Part shown: piece by piece, positions 7,315 through 16,044 of the stretch | Position numbering within the stretch: position 1 is the stretch's first letter | Layout of the letters: the number at the start of each line of letters is the position of its first letter | NCBI RefSeq assembly: GCF_034932185.1 | Contig: NZ_JAYGHW010000002.1 | Coordinates: forward strand, 62,001 to 126,000 | From: Spirulina sp034932185 | GTDB taxonomy: Bacteria > Cyanobacteriota > Cyanobacteriia > Cyanobacteriales > Spirulinaceae | Reading direction: 5' to 3' | DNA: 64,000 nucleotides | Notes under the pieces: generated by a model | Database searches by the model: none | The model's input: only the letters and a program-made list of their open reading frames with translations | What the model was told of the DNA's origin: nothing | Program-made: the position numbers and the translations under genes

Positions 7315-8489
7315 CTAGATCGCAGCCCTTGGGCAAGCTGGTAAATTTTGCCCCACTCCGCCATGACTTGGGACTTTTTCAATTCGAGCGTCTTGGCGAT
7401 CGCCTCAATCGGTTCCGCCATTTTCAACTTACCGATGATCTGCTGTTGTGTCGGTGTTAATGCCTCCCAAAAGGTTTGCCACTGGCTAGCGGTCAACCCT
7501 AAATTATGCTCATGGAGGGAGGTTTGCAGCCAATTGGCCACCAGATCCGGTCGGCCCTTGAGGGCAAAGATCTTCACCGCATGGTATGTCACCTTTTCCC
7601 GCAGACGGTAAATTTGCTTCACCGGCAGATCAAGAATTTGGGCGATCGCCTCCTGGGTATGGCCCTGGAGGTAAAGGCGCAACCAATCCACCGCGAGGGG
7701 TTCCACCTCCGTTGTTAAATAGGTCTCAAATTCCGCTAACACCGTTTCCCGGAGCGTCTGCTCCTCTGCCCCCACCTCCGCCGCCTGATGGGTACTGACG
7801 GCCTCCATATCAAACAAGCTTAAGGAAGAATCCCCATCATCAAGGGTAATTTCTTCCGAGATCATCTTAATCCGTTCCGTTTGGGGGACTTGGGTCATCC
7901 CCCCCCGCTGCGATCGCCGCAAATAATTAACAAACCGATACACCAATAAAGGTTGATTGCGAATCGGCCGCAGGCAATATTCCTCAATGCTGGCCAGCAG
8001 CAGCGCATTGCGTAATGTCTGCTCCTCCGTACATTGGGCCACCCAATCAATCACCGTTTGGATATAGCGATCGCTCTGGAGCATCTCCTGGATCACCTCT
8101 TGGAGCACATCCGCCACCGCCCGATTGCGATCGCGACTCATCGCCACCCAAGTACGAATTTTATGGCGCACCACCATCAACGACCCCAACCGCTGAATCA
8201 AATTCTGGTAAGCCCGTCCCGGACTCTGCTCCAAATAGCGTTGGCTGAGAATCCGGTAGCGATACTCCATGGACTGCTCCGTAATCCGTTGGAACTTTTC
8301 ATCCAGTTGATGCAACGCCTCAACCTTCGGCCCCAACAGCCATTGGCTTAAACTCTCCCGTTGAGCCAAACGCAAATGCGGATAATCTACCGCTAGACGT
8401 TCTCCCCAAGCCTGCTGTAATTGCTTTGCCCATGGGCAGATCGAAAGATTTTGCTCACTCCCCAAATCATCCATTGTTGTACTCATCAC
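7311..8489 (-). CDS. HetZ-like regulatory protein
   Basis: A 392-residue protein I assign, with reservation, to the HetZ family, DNA-binding regulators of heterocyst development that also occur in non-heterocystous cyanobacteria. The conserved mid-region reads LLLASIEEYCLRPIRNQPLL then YRFVNYLRRSQRGGMTQVP. The C-terminal third has two sigma-like helix-turn-helix stretches: HTQEAIAQILDLPVKQIYRL and PIEAIAKTLELKKSQVM. No signal peptide or membrane span is present. No patU or hetP gene is nearby, so nothing here ties it to heterocysts. Alternative: an unnamed cyanobacterial sigma-70-like HTH protein. Confidence 0.55.
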   Translation of the reverse strand: MMSTTMDDLGSEQNLSICPWAKQLQQAWGERLAVDYPHLRLAQRESLSQWLLGPKVEALHQLDEKFQRITEQSMEYRYRILSQRYLEQSPGRAYQNLIQRLGSLMVVRHKIRTWVAMSRDRNRAVADVLQEVIQEMLQSDRYIQTVIDWVAQCTEEQTLRNALLLASIEEYCLRPIRNQPLLVYRFVNYLRRSQRGGMTQVPQTERIKMISEEITLDDGDSSLSLFDMEAVSTHQAAEVGAEEQTLRETVLAEFETYLTTEVEPLAVDWLRLYLQGHTQEAIAQILDLPVKQIYRLREKVTYHAVKIFALKGRPDLVANWLQTSLHEHNLGLTASQWQTFWEALTPTQQQIIGKLKMAEPIEAIAKTLELKKSQVMAEWGKIYQLAQGLRSS

Positions 8490-9006
8490 TTGGCCACCTT
8501 AATGAAGATGTTAGAACAGCATCACAGATTCGGCCAGGCTCAAGGGGGCTGTAACGCTCATCCCCACCTTGAAACCCACCCCTCCCATGGAATCCATCAT
8601 CCCATCTGGCTCATTGTTTCATGTCGCTCTGGAGATTTCAGTGATCTGAACGAAACTGTCACCCCACCACCGATCCAAGGGCGGCTAATGCTATCCCTAG
8701 GGAATCCTGATCTCTTGAGGCCAGGGGAGGAGGTCAACCCCCCAAAGCACAGCCCTAGGTGGAAATTTCAAGAAAACTCCGAAATTTAGCCGGTTAGCCT
8801 TGACAGTTTCAGTAATAATAATTAACATCTAGCGCAAGTGAGTTCTCTTCCTAACCTCGTCTTAACCCCTTCTTGATCCTCAGGAGAAATTTCGACTATG
8901 ATCACGAAGGTGTTAGGCTCTAGGGCTGTGAAAGGTCAAAACCGACCCCAAACTCTCAAGCCAGTTGATTTCGTTGTGTTCCCTTGGTTAAGTGTGAGGA
9001 AAGTTA
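8490..9006. other. Intergenic region between HetZ-like gene and porin
   Basis: 517 bp without a credible gene; an open stretch at 8421-8789 has no protein-like character and overlaps the HetZ-like start. The right part is AT-rich and holds the porin promoter (8800-8828), leaving a 5' leader of about 170 nt. The porin ribosome site is GAGGAAAG at 8997-9004. Confidence 0.6.
8800..8828 (+). promoter_or_regulatory. Sigma-70-type promoter upstream of porin
   Basis: TTGACA (8800-8805), a 17-bp spacer, then TAACAT (8823-8828). The perfect -35 box and ideal spacing make it the best candidate promoter of the porin at 9007. The transcript start is not proven. Confidence 0.6.
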
Positions 9007-10623
9007 ATGTCTAAGAAAGTGATTAAAGCCCTATTTATCGCTCCGGCTGCTTTGGGTGCTGCTGTGCTCGCCACTGGCGAAGCCCAAGCCCAATACTTCA
9101 GCGATTCCACCTCCGCTAGCGATCTGCTCCAGCAGATCGAGAGCTACAGCGCGGAAGGCAACACCACGATGGGCCAGTTTACCGGCGCATCCCAATTCAG
9201 CGATGTCTCCCCCAGCGACTGGGCCTTCCAAGCGTTAGATGATTTAGTGCGTCGTTACGACTGCCTCAAGGGTTATCCCAACGGCACCTATCGCGGCAAC
9301 CGCTCCCTCTCCCGCTACGAATTTGCTGCTGGTTTAAATGCCTGCTTACAGCAAATCGAGCGATTGATCGCCGAAACCACCGCTGACTTCGCCACGAAGG
9401 AAGACCTGGAAACCATGAACCGCCTCATGCAGGAGTTTGAAGCGGAACTGGCCATGCTCGGAACCCGTGTGGATAACCTGGAATCCCGCGTTTCTTTCCT
9501 CGAAGACAACCAATTCTCCACCACCACCAAACTGGCCGGGGAAGCTGTTTGGACTTTGGGAACCCCTTGGGGCAAAACTGCCAATGTTCCAACCAACGAG
9601 AATCTCACCTTTGACTACCGTGCTCGTCTGCGCTTTGACACCAGCTTTACTGGTGAAGATCTCCTCGTTACTCGCCTCAATGCAGGTAACGGAACGAACT
9701 TTGGCACGGGGAACTTAGGAACCGGTGCTGGAGTGTTGAACTACTACGGCAATACCGCCAGCAGTGTCAACCTCGATAAACTCTGGTATCAATTCCCTCT
9801 CAACGACAGCGTTCGTCTCCACGTTGCTGCCCAAGGGATTGCGATTGATGACATCCTCGATGCTGCCAGCACTGCCCCCTACTCCTACGACGATGTGCCG
9901 TTAGGCAATGCCTATAACACCGCGTTTTATGATACCCAAGGTGCAGCCCGCGCTGCTGTTGGGGCGAATATTCGCTTCAACGATAACTTAGGCATCGACC
10001 TCGGTTACTTTGCTGGTCAGGCTGAAGACCCGACTCGTGGCATCTTCGGCGGCAGTTTTGCCCTCCCTGTGCAGTTAAATGCTTCCTTTGGCAAGCTGAA
10101 TGCGGCGTTGGGGTACTCCCGCACTTTCTCTCCTGGTGGCTCAGGTCCTTCTTTGAATAGCGTCGGGACTAATTTAGCCCGTACTCCCTTCGGGCCTTTA
10201 GCTACCTCTGGCAACCACTACCACTTGGCGCTGTCCTACGACCTCAGCCCCAAAATCAACGTTAGTGGTTTTGCGGGTTACACCGTGGGGATTGCGGAAT
10301 CCGGTGGATTGAGTGGTACAACCTTCATCTCCCGTGGTTCCAAAGCCAATATTTGGAACTGGGCGTTGAATGTCTCCTTCCCCGAAATCTTCCAAGATTC
10401 TGACGTGCTGCGTCTGGGCTTCGGTCAAGTTCCCTCCGCTGCTCGTATCCAAGGCCCCGCCGCTGAAAACCCCACAACGGCACTGTTGGGCAACATTGAA
10501 TATCGCTTCAATGTGAACGACAACATCGAGTTGGCTCCGGCCTTCTTCATGTCCTGGAATCCCAACGGTACTGCGGGTAATAACCTCTATGGTGCTGCAC
10601 TGCGTACCATCTTCCGGTTCTAG
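9007..10623 (+). CDS. Major iron uptake porin, SLH domain plus OprB-like barrel
   Basis: Paralogue of the gene at 1446-3266. Signal peptide MSKKVIKALFIAPAALGAA...GEAQAQ, about 28 residues. SLH domain at about 60-120 (FSDVSPSDWAFQALDDLVRR, GYPNGTYRGNRSLSRYEFA). Coiled segment 120-170 (IERLIAETTADFATKEDLE), then the barrel entry SFLEDNQFSTTTKLAGE, barrel strands to the end and a terminal Phe (IFRF). The protein is anchored to the wall by SLH and sits in the outer membrane; a role in iron or small-solute passage comes from family knowledge. It has a strong promoter-like sequence, a good ribosome site (GAGGAAAG) and a strong terminator, suggesting high expression as a monocistronic gene. Confidence 0.92.
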   Translation: MSKKVIKALFIAPAALGAAVLATGEAQAQYFSDSTSASDLLQQIESYSAEGNTTMGQFTGASQFSDVSPSDWAFQALDDLVRRYDCLKGYPNGTYRGNRSLSRYEFAAGLNACLQQIERLIAETTADFATKEDLETMNRLMQEFEAELAMLGTRVDNLESRVSFLEDNQFSTTTKLAGEAVWTLGTPWGKTANVPTNENLTFDYRARLRFDTSFTGEDLLVTRLNAGNGTNFGTGNLGTGAGVLNYYGNTASSVNLDKLWYQFPLNDSVRLHVAAQGIAIDDILDAASTAPYSYDDVPLGNAYNTAFYDTQGAARAAVGANIRFNDNLGIDLGYFAGQAEDPTRGIFGGSFALPVQLNASFGKLNAALGYSRTFSPGGSGPSLNSVGTNLARTPFGPLATSGNHYHLALSYDLSPKINVSGFAGYTVGIAESGGLSGTTFISRGSKANIWNWALNVSFPEIFQDSDVLRLGFGQVPSAARIQGPAAENPTTALLGNIEYRFNVNDNIELAPAFFMSWNPNGTAGNNLYGAALRTIFRF

Positions 10624-10657
10624 ATTGTCTGTTTGTTGATGTGACATTAATCTGACT

Positions 10658-10690
10658 AAAAAAGGAGGGTCTAATCACCCTCCTTTTTTT
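10658..10690 (+). terminator. Rho-independent terminator of porin
   Basis: AAAAAAGGAGGGT is followed by CTAATC and then ACCCTCCTTTTTTT; the GGAGGGT/ACCCTCC stem carries a run of T on the plus strand and A-rich sequence on the other side, so it could act in both directions. Confidence 0.85.
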
Positions 10691-10751
10691 ATTTGTGGGT
10701 TATGGCAATAGCCAAGGGGATTGAGCGCTGAAATTTTTAAACCATGGGGGA

Positions 10752-10767
10752 GCGGACTTCAGTCCGC
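10752..10767. repeat. Short perfect palindrome GCGGACT/AGTCCGC
   Basis: GCGGACT-TC-AGTCCGC, with a second GCGGACT at about 10783. It resembles a dispersed cyanobacterial intergenic repeat and lies between the porin terminator and the chitosanase end. Confidence 0.55.
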
Positions 10768-10827
10768 ACGACGAACTAGGGAAGCGGACTAAGTTGCCCT
10801 CATGATTCTATCTAGTGTGATCAATGC

Positions 10828-12009
10828 TCAAAGCCCTAAGCTGCGGCGGGTGGCGGGGCCAACAACGCCATCGGCGGCCATGCCTTTGCTCCGTTGATAT
10901 TCTTTGACTGCTTGTTCGGTATCGGAACCAAATACGCCATCGGTGCTGACACGGATGCCCTGTTCCCGGAGGGCGGCTTGGAGGGCGCGGACTTCGTTGC
11001 CCTTGAGGGGGGGGTTGGTGAGTTTGAGGGCGGTGGGATCGATGGGGGGAGTTGTGGCGGTTGTTGCATCCAGGTCTTCCCCATCTACGCCGAGGGCGGA
11101 GCGGGTGGCGGCACCGATAATGCCATCGGGGGTTAAACCCTTTTGGGTTTGCCATTGTTTGACTAATTCCGCTGTGCCGGGGCCAAAGACCCCATCGGGT
11201 TCAATGCTAAAACCGGCCCGATTGAGGGCGATTTGTACTTGGCGAATGTCTTCGCCGCGAAGGTAGGGGGTTTGCAGTTTGATCAGGCGTTCGGGGGCAA
11301 TGTCAGCGGAGCCGGAGGCGCGGGGACTGAGGGCGGCTGCATCGGCCCGCAACCCCCGGACGAAAAAGGGAAGTTTGAGATCCCAATTGCCTTCGGCAAT
11401 CAACTGATTAAAGGTGTCCATGCGGTAGACGGTGCGGCGCAGGAGTTCAATGCTGTGGTTGGCGAGCCAGTTGCGCCGGGTGGCGACGTACTGGGCAACC
11501 CATTTTTGTTCGCCGATCGCACTCAGTTTGCCATGGTTTTGGATGGTGCGATCGCGGATCAGATGCCAAGAGCCATGAATGCGGCCATCATAGACAACGG
11601 CCATCCCCAAGGCGGTTTTAATCCCGATATAGTTGGCACTGGTGACGGTGGGTTCCCAATAGACCCGATCAAAAAATTCGTCTTGGGTGGTTTGCATCAC
11701 CGGATCACTGCCCGCATCTTGGAGGATGCGGCGCAGCGTACTGTCGCGGTTGAGACTTTGATCTTGGGCATCGAAGCGGCCCAGGTAGGGGCGTAACTCG
11801 TCGGCGTAGAGCGCTCCCGGTGCTTTGACATAGGCGGTGATTAACAGGGCAAGGTTGCCACTATTGAGGGTGGTTTGCGATCGCCCATAGGTTAGCCCCC
11901 CTGGATCCGTGGGTAAAAAGGTGACATTGCCATAGTCACCCTGAAGCGTTCCGGTTTCAAAGGCATTGACAATCGCTTTAGCTGCCTGTTTTTGGAGAGG
12001 AGTAAGCAT
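10828..12009 (-). CDS. GH46-type chitosanase with two peptidoglycan-binding domains
   Basis: Predicted to hydrolyse chitosan-like glucosamine polymers. The ATG at 12009 (MLTPLQKQAAKAIVNAFETG) matches the family start better than the TTG at 12033. The catalytic region, residues about 1-230, contains FETG with the general-acid Glu and PTDPGGLTYGRSQTTL with the Asp/Thr pocket, then FFDRVYWEP and MAVVYDGRIHGSW. Two tandem PG_binding_1 repeats follow at about 245-305 and 330-390 (VQIALNRAGFSIEPDGVFG; LQAALREQGIRVSTDGVFG). No signal peptide is visible, so export is unclear. The enzyme could act on the cell's own polysaccharide or on outside chitosan. Upstream lies the triple terminator repeat. Confidence 0.82.
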   Translation of the reverse strand: MLTPLQKQAAKAIVNAFETGTLQGDYGNVTFLPTDPGGLTYGRSQTTLNSGNLALLITAYVKAPGALYADELRPYLGRFDAQDQSLNRDSTLRRILQDAGSDPVMQTTQDEFFDRVYWEPTVTSANYIGIKTALGMAVVYDGRIHGSWHLIRDRTIQNHGKLSAIGEQKWVAQYVATRRNWLANHSIELLRRTVYRMDTFNQLIAEGNWDLKLPFFVRGLRADAAALSPRASGSADIAPERLIKLQTPYLRGEDIRQVQIALNRAGFSIEPDGVFGPGTAELVKQWQTQKGLTPDGIIGAATRSALGVDGEDLDATTATTPPIDPTALKLTNPPLKGNEVRALQAALREQGIRVSTDGVFGSDTEQAVKEYQRSKGMAADGVVGPATRRSLGL

Positions 12010-12094
12010 AATATTCCCAACAGTGATGGTCAAATACTGTTGTTAGCTTAAGGGGAATTTTGCAACAGCCTTCAAACAGCAATATTTTTTAAAT

Positions 12095-12270
12095 AAATCA
12101 ATGATCCATAAAACCCCCCTTGTTAAGGGGGGCAGGGGGGATCCCCCTATGCTTTAAATCAATGACCCATAAAACCCCCCTTGTTAAGGGGGGCAGGGGG
12201 GATCCCCCTATGCTTTAAATCAATGATCCATAAAACCCCCCTTGTTAAGGGGGGCAGGGGGGATCCCCCT
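12095..12270 (-). repeat. Three tandem 61-bp copies of the C6/G6 palindromic repeat
   Basis: Copies begin at 12095, 12156 and 12217 with period 61. On the minus strand each reads CCCCCCTT-AAC-AAGGGGGG-TTTTAT, a terminator shape, and the array begins at the tatA stop. The single copy at 1388-1417 after malQ has the same orientation relative to its gene. The G runs could also fold as a G-quadruplex. Confidence 0.9.
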
Positions 12271-12572
12271 TAACCTTCCGGAGCCGATGCCGGTTGCTCT
12301 GGCTTGGCAATGGTATTCTCTCCCTCAGCATCGGCAGATTCTACCGCTACGGTGGTTTTTGATTCCAGTTGAGCATTCATTTTCACCGATTCTTCAATTT
12401 TCTCGGCTTCCCGCTTTAACTCATTCTGAAAATCATTGCTCGCCTCTTGAAAGCTGCGAATTGCCTTCCCAACACTGCGGCCAATTTCTGGCAATTTCTT
12501 TGGGCCAAAAATCAACAACCCGACGACTAAAATTAAAACCATTTCCGGTAAACCAACACCAAAAATATTCAT
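12270..12572 (-). CDS. tatA: Twin-arginine translocase subunit TatA/E
   Basis: Pore-forming subunit of the Tat export machine in thylakoid or plasma membrane. Exactly the family plan: short N-terminus, single span with the conserved Glu (GLPEMVLILVVGLLIF), the FGPKKLPEIG hinge, then an amphipathic helix (GRSVGKAIRSFQEASNDF) and an acidic, unstructured tail. 100 residues. It lies 75 nt downstream of psbH on the same strand, so it is likely co-transcribed, and is followed at once by three tandem terminator-like repeats. Confidence 0.95.
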   Translation of the reverse strand: MNIFGVGLPEMVLILVVGLLIFGPKKLPEIGRSVGKAIRSFQEASNDFQNELKREAEKIEESVKMNAQLESKTTVAVESADAEGENTIAKPEQPASAPEG

Positions 12573-12647
12573 AAGCTCCTGGGGAATAAAACAACAAAAA
12601 AACCCGGATAGACCGGGAATTTGAATAACTGGACAAAAGCCCTCGCC

Positions 12648-12851
12648 TTAGTTGGTCAAATTTCGCCAATCAACGGAGAAATCATTGAGCAACAGGTCAG
12701 CGTTGTAAATTTGCAGAATAATCAGCAAGAAGACGAGAAAAAGAGCCATGAAGACTCCCATGACTGCGGTCGTGCCCCAACCAGGGGAGACTTTACCATA
12801 TTCGGAGTTCAGGGGCTTGAGTCGATCGCCCAACCAGGTGCGTTGTGACAT
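12648..12851 (-). CDS. psbH: Photosystem II reaction centre protein H
   Basis: 67-residue single-span thylakoid protein needed for stable PSII and QA-QB electron transfer. Recognised by its start MSQRTWLGDRLKPLNSEYGK, the turn VSPGWGTTAVMGVFM, then one membrane helix (ALFLVFLLIILQIYN). It is divergent from psbN, the usual cyanobacterial and plastid arrangement, with a 77-bp shared promoter region (12852-12928). Confidence 0.98.
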   Translation of the reverse strand: MSQRTWLGDRLKPLNSEYGKVSPGWGTTAVMGVFMALFLVFLLIILQIYNADLLLNDFSVDWRNLTN

Positions 12852-12928
12852 AGAGGAATCTCAAGTGAGCGTTTATTAAGGTTCCATCATATCATAGAGG
12901 TATCGTTATCATAATTTCACGCGAGATC

Positions 12929-13060
12929 ATGGAATCCGAAACAGTTTTTATTATTGGCATTGCTACCCTTGTGATTGCTGCCACGGCCTATTCTATCTAT
13001 ATCTCCTTTGGGGCCCCGTCGGCAGAACTCAGTGATCCCTTTGAAGACCACGAAGACTAA
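12929..13060 (+). CDS. psbN: PsbN, photosystem II assembly factor
   Basis: 43-residue protein, easily missed by length filters: MESETVFIIGIATLVIAATA is the membrane helix and the end reads DPFEDHED. PsbN is not a PSII subunit; it assists assembly and repair. Its location opposite psbH on the other strand is the conserved order, which strengthens the call. ligA starts 8 nt after its stop, so the two are probably co-transcribed here. Confidence 0.96.
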   Translation: MESETVFIIGIATLVIAATAYSIYISFGAPSAELSDPFEDHED

Positions 13061-13068
13061 TCCCTCCT

Positions 13069-15108
13069 ATGGCTGTTCCCTCTGATGCTGCCCAACGGGC
13101 GGAGCAACTCCGTCGCCAACTCCAACAGGCGGGCTATGCCTACTATGTGTTGGATGATCCGATTTTTCCTGATGGGGTTTACGATGCCCTTTATCGGGAA
13201 TTGCAGGCCCTTGAAACGGCCCATCCGGAGTTAATTCGCCCCGATAGCCCCACTCAGCGAGTAGGCGATCGCCCCGCTAACCAATTCCCCTCCCATCGCC
13301 ACGCTATCCCCCTCTATAGCCTTGAAAATGCCTTTGATCAGGGGGAATTACAACAATGGCAGGAACGTTGGCAACGGCAGGGGGAAAAGCTGCTGGGGGA
13401 ACTGCCAACCTTTGACTATGTGTGTGAGCTAAAAATTGACGGCTCGGCCTTGGCGTTGACCTATGAAGAGGGGGTCTTAACGCGGGGCGTGACGCGGGGG
13501 GATGGCACAACCGGCGAAGAGATTACCCAAAATATCCGCACGATCCGCACGATCCCCCTGCGGTTAGCGGTGGAAAATCCGCCGCCCCTGGTGGAGGTGC
13601 GGGGGGAAGCCTTTTTGCCCTTGGGGGAATTTGAGCGGATCAATCAAGAGCGGGCCGCAGGGGGCGAACCTTTGTTTGCCAATCCCCGCAATGCTGCCGC
13701 TGGCACGTTGCGACAATTGGATCCCCAGGTGGTGGATCGCCGTCGTTTAGAATTTTTCCCCTATACACTCCATCTGCCCAACCATCCCCCCCTCAAAACC
13801 CAATGGGAAAGCCTCGAACTGTTGCAACAGTTTGGTTTTCGGATTAATCCCCACTGCCAACGCTGCCCGGATTTAGCGGCGGTGTGGGCCTATTTTGAGG
13901 CCTGGGAACAGAAACGCCACCATCTGCCCTATATGACCGATGGTGTGGTCTTGAAACTCAATCCCATCCCGTTACAAACGGAGTTGGGGTTTACGCAGAA
14001 ATTCCCCCGGTGGGCGATCGCCCTCAAATATCCCGCTGAAGAAGTGAGCACCACCGTTAAAGCGATTACCGTCAATGTGGGGCGCACTGGAGCCGTCACC
14101 CCCATGGCGATTATGGAGCCGGTGGCGGTGGCGGGGACAACGGTACAGCGGGCGACGCTCCATAATGCTGACCGGATTGTTGAATTAGATATTCGCGTTG
14201 GGGATACGGTGATTATCCGCAAGGCGGGGGAAATTATCCCGGAGGTGGTGCGGGTGTTGCCGGATCTGCGGCCAGCGGGAACGGTTCCCTTTGTGATGCC
14301 CAGCCATTGCCCCGAATGTGCCTCGCCCTTAGTGCGACCCCAAACAGAAGCGGTGACTCGCTGTGTCAATCCCCAATGCCCGGCGATTGTGCGGGGAGCC
14401 ATTGAACATTGGGCCAGTCGCGATGCCCTCGATATTCAAGGGTTAGGGGAAAAATGGGTGGCGCAGTTGGTGCGCTCTGGGTTGGTGGCCTCCCTCGATC
14501 AACTTTATACCTTAACCCCTGAGCAATTACTCACTTTGGAGCGGATGGGGCAGAAGTCGGCGGCCAATTTGGTGGGGGCGATCGCCGCCTCCAAAGCCCA
14601 ACCCTATGCCCGCGTCCTTTATGGTTTGGGCATTCGTCATGTGGGCAAAGTCAACGCCGAAATGCTCACCCAAGCCTTCCCCACCGTCGCGCAACTCGCC
14701 GCCGCCCGCGTTACTGATCTGGAAGCGATCCATGGCATTGGCGGGGAAATTGCCCAAGCGGTTTATGACTGGTTCCGCACCCCCCACCATCAAGCTTTAA
14801 TCGAAAATTTACAAAGTCTAGGGTTGTGTTTTGCCCAACCCGAGGGGAAATCATCGGGGCAAGGGGCGATCGCCCCGTTAACAAAAATTGTCGGTCAAAG
14901 TTTCGTGATCACCGGCACACTCCCCACCCTGAGCCGCAAAGAAGCCCAAACCCTGATCGAGCAAGCCGGGGGAAAAGTTGCCAGTGCTGTTAGCTCCAAA
15001 ATAAATTACCTAGTTGTTGGAGACAAGCCAGGGTCAAAACTGACCAAAGCTCAACAACTAGGTATTCCACAGTTAGAGGAGAGAGAACTCCGCCAACTGC
15101 TTGAGTGA
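13069..15108 (+). CDS. ligA: NAD+-dependent DNA ligase
   Basis: Seals nicks in replication and repair, using NAD+ as AMP donor. 679 residues, full family length. The Ia region (RRQLQQAGYAYYVLDDP) is followed by the adenylation motif CELKIDGSA with the acceptor Lys at residue 122, and DGVVLKLN and WAIALKYPAEE for nucleotidyl-transfer motifs IV and V. The OB fold is followed by a zinc finger (HCPECASPLV ... CVNPQCPAI), helix-hairpin-helix repeats (IHGIGGEIAQAV) and a C-terminal BRCT domain (GQSFVITGTLPTLSRKEA). All catalytic features are present. The short distance to psbN suggests read-through from the psbN promoter. Confidence 0.98.
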   Translation: MAVPSDAAQRAEQLRRQLQQAGYAYYVLDDPIFPDGVYDALYRELQALETAHPELIRPDSPTQRVGDRPANQFPSHRHAIPLYSLENAFDQGELQQWQERWQRQGEKLLGELPTFDYVCELKIDGSALALTYEEGVLTRGVTRGDGTTGEEITQNIRTIRTIPLRLAVENPPPLVEVRGEAFLPLGEFERINQERAAGGEPLFANPRNAAAGTLRQLDPQVVDRRRLEFFPYTLHLPNHPPLKTQWESLELLQQFGFRINPHCQRCPDLAAVWAYFEAWEQKRHHLPYMTDGVVLKLNPIPLQTELGFTQKFPRWAIALKYPAEEVSTTVKAITVNVGRTGAVTPMAIMEPVAVAGTTVQRATLHNADRIVELDIRVGDTVIIRKAGEIIPEVVRVLPDLRPAGTVPFVMPSHCPECASPLVRPQTEAVTRCVNPQCPAIVRGAIEHWASRDALDIQGLGEKWVAQLVRSGLVASLDQLYTLTPEQLLTLERMGQKSAANLVGAIAASKAQPYARVLYGLGIRHVGKVNAEMLTQAFPTVAQLAAARVTDLEAIHGIGGEIAQAVYDWFRTPHHQALIENLQSLGLCFAQPEGKSSGQGAIAPLTKIVGQSFVITGTLPTLSRKEAQTLIEQAGGKVASAVSSKINYLVVGDKPGSKLTKAQQLGIPQLEERELRQLLE

Positions 15109-15165
15109 GTCCAAAGATGTATAACGAAAAGGCGATCGCCTTGCCCCCTGGAGGGGGCAAAAGCC

Positions 15166-15930
15166 TTAGGCGTTTCGACGCAAACGGGTAGCACCCAGAG
15201 CAGCCACACCCAATAAACCTAAAAGCGTTGCGGGTTCAGGGACAGTTGGGCCAGGAATCGGCGTACCAATCAAGCCGCGCACCGCAAACACCGCATCGTT
15301 AAAGTCACGGTCAGAGCCTTTGCCCGTCGGATCAAATTCACCCACCAAGTCTTCAACCCCCAAGAGCAGCCAACTTTCTTGGGTCACAGCGTCAAAGTAG
15401 GATTTGGCAATGAAGTGCTGCAAACCAAAAGGGTTGGCTGCTGCCTGCGTGCCAAAGGTGTGTCCTGTCCAGGTGGAACCATCGGCCCGGCGACCGGCTT
15501 GGGTCAGGAAAAAGTCAATTTGAGTATTGCCTGCGAAAGTACCGAGCACTTGCCCATCCCCTAAACGCAAGGCCCCATCTTTTTCTGACAGTACACTTTC
15601 CGTAGAAGAAATATCCCCAAAGATGGTTTGCTGTGCTCCGCTATTCACCGAGAACGAGAGCATATTGCGGTAAGCCGCCCCTTCATTAATGAAGTAGACC
15701 TCTAAAGGAGCCACCCCAGTCATCCAACGCAGGGTTTGGGGGTCAATCTCCATCAGTTGAGCCAGGGAGTTATCAATAGCCAACCGTTCACTGTTCACCA
15801 TACTGTTAAAGGTGTTGAACAAATCGGGGCGAGAATCCTGGAGATTGACGGATTGGGCTTGGGCTGTGCCGATGCCGCAGGTGAGCACGGCTAACCCAGC
15901 CGTGAGGGTTGTCAACAATACTTTTTTCAT
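15166..15930 (-). CDS. PEP-CTERM protein with DUF4114 domain (copy 1)
   Basis: Secreted protein, about 254 residues from the ATG at 15930 (MKKVLLTTL), which begins a clear signal peptide ending AQAQ. The centre carries a DUF4114-like acidic calcium-type loop (GSDRDFNDAVFAVRG). The end is a complete PEP-CTERM sorting tag: VPEPATLLGLLGVAALGATR then LRRNA, that is motif, hydrophobic span and basic tail. Exosortase would cleave it and attach it to the outside or to exopolysaccharide. It is adjacent to and similar along its length to the next gene, with 114 bp between them. Function unknown. Confidence 0.82.
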   Translation of the reverse strand: MKKVLLTTLTAGLAVLTCGIGTAQAQSVNLQDSRPDLFNTFNSMVNSERLAIDNSLAQLMEIDPQTLRWMTGVAPLEVYFINEGAAYRNMLSFSVNSGAQQTIFGDISSTESVLSEKDGALRLGDGQVLGTFAGNTQIDFFLTQAGRRADGSTWTGHTFGTQAAANPFGLQHFIAKSYFDAVTQESWLLLGVEDLVGEFDPTGKGSDRDFNDAVFAVRGLIGTPIPGPTVPEPATLLGLLGVAALGATRLRRNA

Positions 15931-16044
15931 GGGGCCTCCCAGCGGAGATATCAAAAAGAATGATAAGGCGAGGGGGGAGAGTCAACCGAACTCTCCCCCA
16001 TTATCTTAGGCGATATTAACCGAGAGCTTGAGGGTTATTTAAAC

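Noticed and set aside
7311..8489. Taking the HetZ-like gene as evidence that the organism forms heterocysts
   Set aside because: HetZ homologues occur in non-heterocystous cyanobacteria and no other differentiation or nif genes are in the window.
8421..8789. 122-codon frame in the porin upstream region
   Set aside because: No ribosome site, overlaps the start of the HetZ-like gene, His/Pro-rich composition without conserved features.
10808..11155. Arg/His/Pro-rich frames on both strands within the chitosanase gene
   Set aside because: Shadow frames of the peptidoglycan-binding repeats.
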